A stretch of DNA of 64,000 nucleotides, taken from an uncultured Christensenella sp. (lineage in GTDB: Bacteria > Bacillota > Clostridia > Christensenellales > CAG-917). The stretch is from the NCBI GenBank assembly GCA_910584155.1, contig CAJTYG010000002.1, positions 28,884-92,883 of the forward strand, in the 5' to 3' direction. The notes beneath the pieces are model-generated. The model saw nothing but the letters and a program-made list of their open reading frames with translations. It did not search any database and was not told where the DNA came from. Positions within the stretch are counted from its first letter, which is position 1; the number at the start of each line of letters is the position of its first letter. The position numbers and the translations under genes were made by a program. Positions 35,112-43,187 of the stretch are shown here, piece by piece.

Positions 35112-35684
35112 TAAGGTGGCAACAACTTGGGTAAACCTTGCGCCTTAGGTTCGGTAGGATTTCCCTATGCGAAAACTTGCCGTCGCCGTGCAAGACGTTT
35201 CCGATCACTCCGCATATTCTTGCGAAAACCGAATCGCCACTTAGTGCACACTATAATCCCCAAGTTGTCTCGATGAACAGTCTAGAAGATTTCCTTGACA
35301 GATCCCCTCCGGCCTTATCTTTTTTTGCAACACGGATTTCATAAGGCAATCGTTTGAGCGTATTGGCCATACGCAAAAACGTAGTTCCCTAATCCCTCCG
35401 CATCACTCAAAGCAGGCTACACTGTACACAGCGCAATAAGCACCGCATAAACAGGTTTCACCCCAGTCAGTAGAAGGTTTGCGCCTCTACCGAGTTGGGT
35501 CTCCACGGCAGTTGGGTCGTGATTTGCATGCCGTTGCAAGTCGCCCAAAAGCCTTAACTCCCAGCAACAGCCCCAATTTGGGCAAAAGAAGCCATCACCA
35601 GAAACTTCATCGATATGCCCTGCGACGATATTTTACCCCCGTCTCCGGCACGGTGGAATCTGACTAGAATACTGCGCCACCATT
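35112..35684 (-). ncRNA. Candidate large structured non-coding RNA (about 570 nt)
   Basis: No convincing reading frame crosses this stretch, yet it is dense in complementary segments. The ends pair (35676-35681 with 35115-35120, GGTGGC/GCCACC). A 9-bp long-range helix joins 35259-35267 to 35123-35131. Hairpins lie at 35134-35151, 35166-35216 (outer TATGCG/CGCATA, inner CTTGC/GCAAG), 35358-35374, 35420-35433, 35470-35490 and 35506-35533. Minus-strand transcription is supported by a perfect-consensus promoter at its 5' end and by two helices that gain G-U pairs on that strand but mismatches on the other. Size and complexity recall OLE, ROOL and GOLLD RNAs; I could not match it to any. It is not tmRNA (no tRNA-like ends), 6S or SRP RNA. 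Confidence 0.75.
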
Positions 35685-35690
35685 ACTATT

Positions 35691-35718
35691 ATTATAATCA
35701 TATTTGATAATATGTCAA
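35691..35718 (-). promoter_or_regulatory. Perfect-consensus promoter of the structured RNA
   Basis: On the minus strand TTGACA (35713-35718) and TATAAT (35691-35696) are separated by 16 bases. Both hexamers are perfect; the predicted start is near 35684. Confidence 0.85.
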
Positions 35719-35742
35719 ATAGAAACAAATTTTTGCTGAAAA

Positions 35743-35822
35743 TCAACTGTTTAGCGTGACTTTGTTGAGCTCGCTTAGAAATTGTTAAAACTTTTGATTT
35801 TAAGCATTTTGACAATATATCG
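35743..35822 (-). repeat. Degenerate tandem copy of the recG 3' end
   Basis: 35743-35822 matches 35841-35919, the last 26 or so codons of recG plus its TGA, at a period of 98 bases. GACTTTGTTGAGCTCGC and ACTTTTGATTTT blocks are identical. The copy has decayed: it holds an in-frame stop and is not translated. Confidence 0.9.
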
Positions 35823-35840
35823 AATTTAATTATGTTAAAA

Positions 35841-37994
35841 TCAGCTATTTAGTGTGACTTTGTTGAGCTCGCCCAGAAAGGCATCGACTTTTGATTTTGA
35901 ACGTCTTGTCAAGGCGCTGAGCTCCTGCAGGGATAAATTTCCGAGATATTTGTCCGCATATTCCTTTGCGCCCGTGAGCGTTTCCGCAGTGCATTTTAAG
36001 CCGAATATGGGCGTGAGCGACGCTCCGCTTTGGCGTGTGCCTATAAAATCGCCCGCTCCACGCATTGAAAAATCCGCTTCCGCAAGAAACTGCCCGTCGT
36101 TATGAGCGCAAAACAGCGACAGTCTGTCCATAGCTCTTGCGCTTGCGCTGCCTAAGTGGACGTAGCAATGGGCCTCGCTGCCGTCTCTGCCGACACGGCC
36201 TCTAAGCTGATGAAGCGATGCAAGCCCGAATCTGTCTGCGCCGAGCACGAGAATGTCGCTTGCAAGCGTATCTATGCCTACCTCGACCACCGTGGTTGCG
36301 ATGAGCACCTGCGTTTCGCCCGCAGCAAAGGCACGCATAGCGTTCGTCTTGTCCTCATCGCTCATTTTACCGTGCAAAACCTGCGTTTTTATCCCGTCAA
36401 AATGGCTGCCGTAGCTGCGCATAAACGCCTCTATGGACATCACGTCATAACCCTCGGCGTCGACGATGGACGGACACACAATAAACGCCTGCTTGCCCGC
36501 TTTGCAGCTATTCAGTATGTTTTTTACACCCTCATCGACTGTTGAGGCTATCGAAGTAGCTATATTAGAAGTTGCGCTTTCACGCTTTTTTATGAGCGAT
36601 ATGTCTATGTCGTCGTAAAACGTAAGCGCCATTGAACGAGGTATTGGGGTTGCGGTGAGAGAAAGCACGTCAACTGCGCCTTTGCTTTCAAGTATTCTGC
36701 GCTCATTTACGCCGAATTTGTGCTGTTCGTCTATGACTGCAAGCGATAAGCGATTGAAATCCACGCCGTCGGATATGAGGGACTGCGTGCCTATTACGCA
36801 GTCTATGCTGCCCTCGCTAAGTCCGCTCAATATTCTGCGCTTCTCGCCCGCCGAAGCAGATGAGGTGAGCAATGCAAAGCTTATGCCGAGCTTGTCCGCA
36901 AGCGGCGCAAATTTTTTAAAGTGCTGCTTTGCAAGTATCTCTGTCGGCGCCATAAGCGCACACTGCTTGCCGCCCTTTACGCAGGCAGCCATTGCAAAAA
37001 ATGCGACCGCCGTTTTGCCGCTTCCGACGTCGCCACTGATTATGCGTGACATATTTTTTGCGCTTTGCATATCGGTAAATATGTCCTCAAAAGCTGAAGC
37101 TTGTGAAACTGTCGGGGCAAAAGGAAGTGCGTTTATAAAGTCAACTACTCTAAAATCATTAAAATTATAGAATACTTTTCTCTCTTTTTGGGTGGAATTG
37201 CGCAATTTTCGATACATTGAAAGCACGATTGCCATATCGAGCAAAGCGAGCTCGTCCCGTGCGTCCTCAGCCTCGTCAAGCGTATTTGGGGTGTGTAATC
37301 TGCAAAAAACGTCTATAATATCCGCATTTATCTTGGCAAGCCTGCCCTCGAAGGCGGAAGCATCCACTGCCGAGAGCGCATTTTGCATTATGTTTTTAAA
37401 GGTGTTTTGCCCGAGTATCCCCTTTAAAGGATAGACGGTATAAATGTCCTTAAGCTTTGAAATCTTTTCCTTTTTCTCTAATTTCGGATTGGCTACAGTA
37501 TATGTGTTTTTGTCAAGCGTGAGCCTGCCGAAGAGGCGATATTCGTCGCCTATCTGAAAATTGTCGTGCAAAAACGGCATATTGAAAAAGGTGGCTTTAA
37601 ACTTGCTGACGGAAAGTTTATCGGCGGATAGACTATTGGAAGATAGAGGACTGGGAAACAGACTGTCGGAAGATGTACTGTCGTTAGATAGCCTGTCGGA
37701 AGATATGTCTGAAGATTGACCGCTGGTAGATAGGCTGTTTGTAGATAGAGTATCAATAAAAGTTACGCTGAACGCTCTTGTGCCACGGGGCGATACGGCG
37801 GAAATTTTGTCCACTCTGCCCTCAAGCAATGTGAGCGCACCTATCTCCGCCTCGCTTACGGCTACGGGCGACTGCAAATCTATATACTTTGCGGGAAGAA
37901 AAGAAAAAAGCTCAAAAACAGACCGAATGTCAAGTTCCTGCAGCTTTTTTATTGTGGCGTCGCCGACGCCCTTGATTTGAGATAATGTCAGCAT
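35841..37994 (-). CDS. recG: ATP-dependent DNA helicase RecG with low-complexity insertion
   Basis: RecG remodels stalled forks and Holliday junctions. The 717-aa protein has the N-terminal helical and wedge (OB) domains and then helicase motifs: GDVGSGKTAVA (Walker A), VIDEQHKFGV (DEQH), SLTATPIPR, and a C-terminal QLRGRVGRDG. Within the wedge, about residues 85-133 (bases 37605-37742), is a Ser/Leu/Asp-rich insertion built of short repeats of the type LSSDS/LSADK, absent from ordinary RecG. It ends NKVTLNS, and a decayed copy of this 3' end lies just downstream. It lies 12 bases after fakA. Confidence 0.96.
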   Translation of the reverse strand: MLTLSQIKGVGDATIKKLQELDIRSVFELFSFLPAKYIDLQSPVAVSEAEIGALTLLEGRVDKISAVSPRGTRAFSVTFIDTLSTNSLSTSGQSSDISSDRLSNDSTSSDSLFPSPLSSNSLSADKLSVSKFKATFFNMPFLHDNFQIGDEYRLFGRLTLDKNTYTVANPKLEKKEKISKLKDIYTVYPLKGILGQNTFKNIMQNALSAVDASAFEGRLAKINADIIDVFCRLHTPNTLDEAEDARDELALLDMAIVLSMYRKLRNSTQKERKVFYNFNDFRVVDFINALPFAPTVSQASAFEDIFTDMQSAKNMSRIISGDVGSGKTAVAFFAMAACVKGGKQCALMAPTEILAKQHFKKFAPLADKLGISFALLTSSASAGEKRRILSGLSEGSIDCVIGTQSLISDGVDFNRLSLAVIDEQHKFGVNERRILESKGAVDVLSLTATPIPRSMALTFYDDIDISLIKKRESATSNIATSIASTVDEGVKNILNSCKAGKQAFIVCPSIVDAEGYDVMSIEAFMRSYGSHFDGIKTQVLHGKMSDEDKTNAMRAFAAGETQVLIATTVVEVGIDTLASDILVLGADRFGLASLHQLRGRVGRDGSEAHCYVHLGSASARAMDRLSLFCAHNDGQFLAEADFSMRGAGDFIGTRQSGASLTPIFGLKCTAETLTGAKEYADKYLGNLSLQELSALTRRSKSKVDAFLGELNKVTLNS

Positions 37995-38006
37995 TTGGCT
38001 TCTTGC

Positions 38007-39668
38007 TTACTCGGCTGACAAGATATAATAGTAGTGCGGCTGTCCGCCGTAGTAGCAGGCTACCTCAAGCTCGGGAAACTCCTCCGCAAGGCTTGCGACC
38101 AACTCGTTGGCATCCTCTTGCGAGACCTCTTCGCCGTAATAAAGCGTAAGCATATCCTTGTCCTGCGATATCTTTTTTACGGTGCTTATCGTAGTGCTGG
38201 ACACGGACTGGCTTTTTGCGACTATCTTTTTGCTGTAGATGCCTATTATGTCGCCCTCTTTCACAGAAAAGCCGTTCATCCTCGTGGAGCGCACTGCGTG
38301 CGTTATCTCCGCAACACAGGTGTTGCCGAGCGTGGCGCACATATTGTCGTAATTTTCGACCGCTTCCGTCTCGCAGTCGTATGCGAGCATTGCGGATATG
38401 CCCTCGGGCATATTGGTCGTGGGAATGACAAACACATTAGACTTTGCAAGCTCTTTGGCTTGGTTTGCCGCCATGATGATGTTGCCGTTGTTGGGAAGCA
38501 CGTATACGTTTTTGGCTTGCGCACTGTTGATTGCGGTGAGAATTGCGTCGACGCTTGGATTCATCGTCTGACCGCCCTCTACAACGACGTCTACCATCAA
38601 ATCCTTGAAGATGTCCGCCATGCCCTGACCGCAGCAGACGGATACGACCGCATTGTCCTTTAAGTCCTCGTCGCTTGTTTCGAGATCGTTTGCGTGTATC
38701 TTGCGATACTGCTCGAGCATATTTTCGATTTTTACGCCGTCGAGCTCGCCGAGATCGAGCGCAGCTTTTAAGGCACGGTCGGGATGATTTGTATGCACGT
38801 GCGTTTTTACAAGGTCGGTATCGCCTATGACGAGCACGCAGTCGCCTATGGTCATAAGATAATCACGGAATTTGTCTATTGCGGCATCCGTAGTTTCGTT
38901 TTTGAAGTGCGTGATGAAAAACTCCGTACAATATTGGAAGGTGATGTTTTCGTAGTCGTTTTCAAGAGTGTCAAACTCTTTTGCGCCTGCCGAGATATCC
39001 TCGTCCGATTTTTCTATCTTGACGCTCTCGCCGCTTATAAGCACGAGGTCGAGCCCGACAAGGGTGCGATACATACCGTCAAACACTGTCAGAATACCAC
39101 GTCCGCCTGCGTCAACCACGCCCGCTTTTTTGAGAACGGGCAGCATTTCGGGCGTTTTTTGCAAAATCTCTTCGCCGGCGTCTATGACCTTTTTGAAAAC
39201 GTCCTCAAACTCGAGCTTCTTTCTGCTTCTGGCAAAGTTCGCAGCCGTCTCAGCCATATGACGTATTACTGTGAGTATCGTGCCTTCCTTGGGCTTGGTG
39301 ACTGCGCTGTATGCGATTTCCGTACCGGACCTAAGACACTCGGCAAATATCTTTGCGTTCATTTCCGTTTTGCCGTCGAGACCTACCGCAAAGCCCTTGA
39401 ATATCTGAGAGGTGATGACACCCGAATTGCCTCTTGCGCCCTTTAGTGCGCCCCGTGAAAAAGCAAGCGCAATATCGCTTATATGCACGGAGCTGCAGGC
39501 GTTTGCCTCACGCATAGCCGAAGCTATGGTCAGCGACATATTTGTGCCTGTGTCGCCGTCGGGCACGGGAAAGACGTTGAGCTCGTCTATAGTGTCACGG
39601 TTGATATCAAGCGCTTTTGCTCCCCCTGCAAGCATCTCTTTAAATTTTGAACCATCTATTTTTATCAT
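38007..39668 (-). CDS. fakA: Fatty acid kinase subunit A (DAK2/DhaL, YloV)
   Basis: FakA phosphorylates fatty acids held by FakB proteins, feeding exogenous fatty acids into phospholipid synthesis. The 553-aa protein has the DhaL-type ATP and metal site NVFPVPDGDTGTNMSLT (residues 31-47). A middle domain holds the likely zinc ligands in QYCTEFFI and THVHTNHP, and the C-terminal domain is DegV-like (CCGQGM...). It follows asp23 by 12 bases and precedes recG: the yloU-yloV-recG order of Bacillus, divergent from rpmB. No fakB is in the window. Confidence 0.92.
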   Translation of the reverse strand: MIKIDGSKFKEMLAGGAKALDINRDTIDELNVFPVPDGDTGTNMSLTIASAMREANACSSVHISDIALAFSRGALKGARGNSGVITSQIFKGFAVGLDGKTEMNAKIFAECLRSGTEIAYSAVTKPKEGTILTVIRHMAETAANFARSRKKLEFEDVFKKVIDAGEEILQKTPEMLPVLKKAGVVDAGGRGILTVFDGMYRTLVGLDLVLISGESVKIEKSDEDISAGAKEFDTLENDYENITFQYCTEFFITHFKNETTDAAIDKFRDYLMTIGDCVLVIGDTDLVKTHVHTNHPDRALKAALDLGELDGVKIENMLEQYRKIHANDLETSDEDLKDNAVVSVCCGQGMADIFKDLMVDVVVEGGQTMNPSVDAILTAINSAQAKNVYVLPNNGNIIMAANQAKELAKSNVFVIPTTNMPEGISAMLAYDCETEAVENYDNMCATLGNTCVAEITHAVRSTRMNGFSVKEGDIIGIYSKKIVAKSQSVSSTTISTVKKISQDKDMLTLYYGEEVSQEDANELVASLAEEFPELEVACYYGGQPHYYYILSAE

Positions 39669-39680
39669 ACGTTGTTCCTA

Positions 39681-40031
39681 TTAAACACGGATGCCGACCA
39701 CGTTTACGTGCACACGCTTGACACGCATACCCGTAAAGGTTTCCACAGAAAACCCGACCGCATCCGATAAAGACTTTTTTACTGCGTCGACGTTGACGCC
39801 ACACTTCAAGACAACAAAAAGCTCGATATAGATAAAGTTGTCCACCGTCTGCACGAGGACTCCCTTTCCGTTTTGATTTTTGTTGAAAAGCTGACCGAAA
39901 TTATCGCTGAAACGGCGTGATACCAAATCTACCACGCCATAACACTCCGCAGCGGCGTGCGAGGCTACCGCCTGAACCGCCTCGTCGCTTATGGAAATTT
40001 TGCCAAACTTGTTTGAAGTTGTCAGTGACAT
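39681..40031 (-). CDS. Asp23/Gls24 family envelope stress protein (YloU)
   Basis: A small (116 aa) Asp23-domain protein of the YloU subgroup. These are membrane-associated or cytosolic proteins linked to alkaline or cell-envelope stress and, through linkage to fakA, to lipid metabolism. Recognisable segments are GKISISDEAVQAVASHAAAECYGVVDLV and the C-terminal GMRVKRVHVNVVGIRV in part. I start at the ATG at 40031 (MSLTTSNKFG), with AAGGTG upstream at good spacing, not at the upstream frame. It opens the asp23-fakA-recG operon. Confidence 0.92.
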   Translation of the reverse strand: MSLTTSNKFGKISISDEAVQAVASHAAAECYGVVDLVSRRFSDNFGQLFNKNQNGKGVLVQTVDNFIYIELFVVLKCGVNVDAVKKSLSDAVGFSVETFTGMRVKRVHVNVVGIRV

Positions 40032-40048
40032 ATTACACCTTGCCAAAG

Positions 40049-40077
40049 ATTTTACTATATATAAAGAATTTTTGCAA
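40049..40077 (-). promoter_or_regulatory. Promoter of asp23-fakA-recG
   Basis: On the minus strand TTGCAA (40072-40077) and TAAAAT (40049-40054) are 17 bases apart. It is back to back with the rpmB promoter. Confidence 0.7.
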
Positions 40078-40104
40078 CTAAATCACAAATTTTGCTCAAA
40101 TCAG

Positions 40105-40133
40105 TTGCAAAAGAAAGTTATATTTGTTATTAT
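40105..40133 (+). promoter_or_regulatory. Promoter of rpmB
   Basis: TTGCAA (40105-40110) and TATTAT (40128-40133) with a 17-base spacer; start predicted near 40140. A strong ribosome site AGGAGGT (40150-40156) follows. Confidence 0.75.
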
Positions 40134-40161
40134 TACAACGTTCGATTTAGGAGGTGACATT

Positions 40162-40353
40162 ATGTCCAGAGTTTGCAGCGTATGCGGTAAAGGCAGAATG
40201 AGCGGAAACGCAGTCAGCCACAGTAATAGAAAAACAAGACGCAGTTGGGCGCCAAACGTGCAAAAGGTGAAGGTAAACACTCCCACAGGCGGTGTGAAAG
40301 AGGTTTATATCTGCACTCGTTGCCTGCGTTCAGGCAAAATTGACCGTGCCTGA
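40162..40353 (+). CDS. rpmB: 50S ribosomal protein L28
   Basis: L28, 63 aa, begins MSRVCSVCGKG and contains GNAVSHSNRKTRRSW, the family signature, then VYICTRCLRSGKI. The four Cys (two CxxC pairs) make it the zinc-binding (C+) form. The ATG at 40162 has a near-perfect AGGAGGT. Monocistronic, with its own promoter and terminator, and divergent from asp23 as in Bacillus. Confidence 0.98.
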   Translation: MSRVCSVCGKGRMSGNAVSHSNRKTRRSWAPNVQKVKVNTPTGGVKEVYICTRCLRSGKIDRA

Positions 40354-40379
40354 TTTGTTTTGATAATTTGGAAGACTTT

Positions 40380-40414
40380 AAAACAGGACTTAGCTTGATA
40401 AGTCCTGTTTTATT
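40380..40414 (+). terminator. rpmB terminator
   Basis: A 13-base stem (AAAACAGGACTTA with TAAGTCCTGTTTT) encloses 6 bases, followed by ATT. It also lies at the end of the convergent spoVM transcript, so it may act in both directions. Confidence 0.9.
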
Positions 40415-40437
40415 GTGCGATTTTTTTTGAAAATTTG

Positions 40438-40521
40438 TTAATTTTGCTTGTTCTTTTTGATAAAAAGTCTTAACACTGCCTTTACTATCTTAGGCGGATT
40501 TATACATATGATTTTGTTCAT
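40438..40521 (-). CDS. spoVM: Stage V sporulation protein M
   Basis: SpoVM is a tiny amphipathic-helix peptide that marks the convex forespore membrane and anchors the SpoIVA coat platform. The frame encodes 27 residues, beginning MNKIICINPPKIVKAVLR and ending in a Lys-rich tail. As in Bacillus SpoVM (26 aa) there is a Pro at position 9, followed by K and an amphipathic helix. A strong GGAGGG lies 4 bases upstream of the ATG. Its place between rpe and the convergent rpmB is the Bacillus arrangement. Similarity outside Pro9 is modest, but size, ribosome site and synteny agree. It is probably transcribed from the yicC-rpe operon. Confidence 0.88.
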   Translation of the reverse strand: MNKIICINPPKIVKAVLRLFIKKNKQN

Positions 40522-40573
40522 TGCGCCCTCCGTTTTTTTACAAATTATGAAGGAAGCAATATCTTTGTTACAG

Positions 40574-41218
40574 TTAAATTTGCATTTGCCCTACCGCAAG
40601 CGCAGGATCGTTTGCCTTGAACACCGCACTGCCCGCCACCGCTATGTCCGTGCCTGCCCCCTTTACAAGCGCAATATTGTCGGGGCACACGCCTCCGTCC
40701 ACCTCGATTTGAAATTTTAAGCCCCTTTCCTTGCGTATTTTATCCGCAATACGCACCTTATCGAGGCAGTTTTCCATAAAGCTCTGTCCTCCAAAGCCCG
40801 CCTGCACGGTCATTATCACAAGAAGGTCTATCCTGTCTAAATACGGAAAGGCGATATCTACGGGCTGATTTGCATTGACGGCTACGCCGCACTTTTTCCC
40901 GAACGACTTTATGATATCAAGCGCACCGTCGACGTCGTCGGAAGCCTCGACGTGAAAGGTGACTATATCCGCACCCGCCTCGCAGAACTGCCCTACGTAT
41001 TTTTCGGGCTTGGTTATCATAAGATGTGCGTCGAGCGGAAGCTCGGTGTACCTGCGAAGCGCCTTTACCATTGGCATACCGAAGGTGATGTTTGGCACAT
41101 ATACGCCGTCCATGACGTCGCAGTGCACGACGTCGGCATTCCACTGCTTGAGGTTTTCCATCGCTTCCGCCATTTTGCAGAAATCTGCGGATAATATCGA
41201 GGGCGCAACTTTCATCAT
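40574..41218 (-). CDS. rpe: Ribulose-phosphate 3-epimerase
   Basis: Rpe interconverts ribulose 5-phosphate and xylulose 5-phosphate in the pentose phosphate pathway. The 214-aa TIM barrel shows APSILSADF, VHCDVMDGVYVPNITFG, LDAHLMITKPEKY, VMTVQAGFGGQSF and EVDGGVCPDN, carrying the metal-binding His/Asp residues. The first ATG has GGAG at 6 bases. It follows rsgA by 24 bases. The thiN gene that follows rpe in Bacillus is absent; spoVM comes next. Confidence 0.97.
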   Translation of the reverse strand: MMKVAPSILSADFCKMAEAMENLKQWNADVVHCDVMDGVYVPNITFGMPMVKALRRYTELPLDAHLMITKPEKYVGQFCEAGADIVTFHVEASDDVDGALDIIKSFGKKCGVAVNANQPVDIAFPYLDRIDLLVIMTVQAGFGGQSFMENCLDKVRIADKIRKERGLKFQIEVDGGVCPDNIALVKGAGTDIAVAGSAVFKANDPALAVGQMQI

Positions 41219-41242
41219 AATTTACTCCTTAACGCTTGGCGT

Positions 41243-42118
41243 TTAATCGTATTTTGTATCTCTTCGCTGTTTGAGCTCGTCAAACAGCGCTTTGTATCTT
41301 TGATATCTGCCGCTGCCTATCTCTCTGCCGACGTGCGGTTTTACGGCACAGTCGGGCTCGTCGATATGCGTGCAGGCGCTGAATTTGCACATAGGTCTGA
41401 ATTGCTCGAAATCGTCATAATAGAGCCGCAGATTTTCCGGCGGAATGTCTATCGCCTCAAGCATTGAAAAGCCGCAGGTGTCCACAAGATACGTATCGCT
41501 GCCGAGCGACAGAATTTCCGTCCTTCGGGTGGTGTTTTTGCCCCGCTTTATCTTTTTTGCAAGCTCGCCTACCTGTAATACGTCGCTGCCGAGCATTGCG
41601 TTTATCAGCGAGCTTTTGCCAACCGCCGACTGCCCCGCAAAGCATACGGTTTTGCCCTTTGCAATTTGCGCAAGAGCGTCTATTCCCATTAAATTTTCCG
41701 CACTACATTCGACTATTTTGATGATATCCTTATATTCAGCTAAATCAACATTCAAGACGTCGCAGATGTTGAAAACATCGCACTTGTTTTTGACGAGTAC
41801 GGGCGTTATGCGCTGCTCGAGACAGTTGACGATGATTTTGTCCACAAGCATAAAATCGGGCTGAGGCTCGCACGCTACAACGATAAAGCAGACGTCTATG
41901 TTGCTGACATACGGACGAATGAGCTGATTTGAACGGGGCTTGACTTCCTCGATGACAAAGCTGTCTCTGTCCTTTGCGACAGTGACATAATCGCCGACAA
42001 AAATATTGCCTGCCGACTTTAGCTTTTTGCGGGCAAAGCATACCTTGACACCCTCGTCGGTATCAACGAAAAACTTTGAAGCTACCGCTTTTATTACCCG
42101 TCCGTCAAAGGTTTTCAT
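41243..42118 (-). CDS. rsgA: Ribosome small-subunit GTPase RsgA
   Basis: RsgA is a circularly permuted GTPase that checks 30S subunit maturation. The 291-aa protein has an N-terminal OB fold and then motifs in permuted order: NKCD (residues 111-114), GQSAVGKSS (162-170) and VDTCGFS. A C-terminal zinc knuckle follows (CKFSACTHIDEPDCAV). It overlaps rlmN by 4 bases. The phosphatase and kinase genes stp and prkC, normally between rlmN and rsgA, are missing. Confidence 0.97.
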   Translation of the reverse strand: MKTFDGRVIKAVASKFFVDTDEGVKVCFARKKLKSAGNIFVGDYVTVAKDRDSFVIEEVKPRSNQLIRPYVSNIDVCFIVVACEPQPDFMLVDKIIVNCLEQRITPVLVKNKCDVFNICDVLNVDLAEYKDIIKIVECSAENLMGIDALAQIAKGKTVCFAGQSAVGKSSLINAMLGSDVLQVGELAKKIKRGKNTTRRTEILSLGSDTYLVDTCGFSMLEAIDIPPENLRLYYDDFEQFRPMCKFSACTHIDEPDCAVKPHVGREIGSGRYQRYKALFDELKQRRDTKYD

Positions 42119-43176
42119 ACGTTTGCTTCCTCAATATAGCGACGTCTTAGCTGTCCGCAAGCTCCGTCTATGTCGCCGCCGAGACTCCTTCGTATAGTAG
42201 CCGATACGCCCAAAGCTTCAAGCTTGTGCAAAAACTGCTCGGTTGCGTCTACGGTGGGGGCTATATAACCGTTTTCTTTGACTTCGTTTAGTCTTATAAG
42301 ATTGACGTGCGACGGAAAGCCCGAGGTGAGCCGTGCAAGCCGCTTTGCGCACTCGTCGCTGTCGTTTTGTCCGCTAATAAGCGTGTACTCGAATATCACA
42401 CGCCTGCCCGTCTTTTGAAAATAGTATTTGGAAGCGGCGACTATCTTGTCTATGCCATACGCTTTGTTTACGGGCATAAGCGCAGTGCGCAGCTCGTCAA
42501 AGGGGGCGTGCAGACTTATTGAAAGCGTGACCTTGTGTCCGCTGTCGGCAAATTGCACGATTTTGTCGCATAGCCCCGACGTGGACAGCGATATGTTGCG
42601 CTCGCCTATGTTTATGCCCTTTTCGTCGCTTACGGCGTCGAGAAACTTCAGCACGTTGTCATAGTTGTCAAACGGCTCGCCGCTGCCCATAAGCACAAGC
42701 TTTGCCACCTTGCGCTGCTTTACGCTGCCGCCCTCGTCACGGTTGACCGCTATGACCTGCCCCAACATCTCGCCTGCGGTGAGATTTCTAACTAATCCGT
42801 CAAGCCCGCTTGCGCAGAAGGTGCAGCCCATCCTGCACCCCACCTGCGTGGAAAGACATAGCGTGTTGCCGTAGTCGTGAGGCATATATACGCCCTCTAT
42901 CAAATTGCCGTCGGGCAGCTTGAAAAGATACTTTTTTGTGCCGCTTTTGCCCCTGTACGTGCGCACTATCTCTACGGGATTTGCAATGAAATCTTTAGCA
43001 AGCGTGCTGCGCAGCTCCTTTTTGAGCGAGGTCATTTCGTCAAAGCCCTTGCCGTCCATCAAAAAGCCGTATATCTGTGCGCCGACATACGAAGGACAGG
43101 ACGGCAGCAAGGAAGATATGTCCTTTGCGGACATCCCGAGAAGCGCTTGCTTAGATTTGTTTTCTGCTTCACTCAT
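42115..43176 (-). CDS. rlmN: 23S rRNA (A2503-C2) / tRNA (A37-C2) methyltransferase
   Basis: RlmN is a radical SAM enzyme that methylates C2 of A2503 in 23S rRNA and of A37 in some tRNAs. The 353-aa protein has CRMGCTFC (Cys 114, 118, 121) within QVGCRMGCTFCASG, the MGSGEPFDNYDN motif, SLHAPFDELR, and the C-terminal Cys-containing segment (GACGQL) whose Cys takes part in catalysis. It lies between rsmB (11-base gap) and rsgA (4-base overlap). Confidence 0.97.
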   Translation of the reverse strand: MSEAENKSKQALLGMSAKDISSLLPSCPSYVGAQIYGFLMDGKGFDEMTSLKKELRSTLAKDFIANPVEIVRTYRGKSGTKKYLFKLPDGNLIEGVYMPHDYGNTLCLSTQVGCRMGCTFCASGLDGLVRNLTAGEMLGQVIAVNRDEGGSVKQRKVAKLVLMGSGEPFDNYDNVLKFLDAVSDEKGINIGERNISLSTSGLCDKIVQFADSGHKVTLSISLHAPFDELRTALMPVNKAYGIDKIVAASKYYFQKTGRRVIFEYTLISGQNDSDECAKRLARLTSGFPSHVNLIRLNEVKENGYIAPTVDATEQFLHKLEALGVSATIRRSLGGDIDGACGQLRRRYIEEANV

Positions 43177-43187
43177 ATTATCCTTGC

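Noticed and set aside
35112..35684. tmRNA (ssrA) for the structured RNA
   Set aside because: No tRNA-Ala-like ends, no CCA-containing T-arm, and no tag reading frame ending in Ala-Ala was found on either strand.
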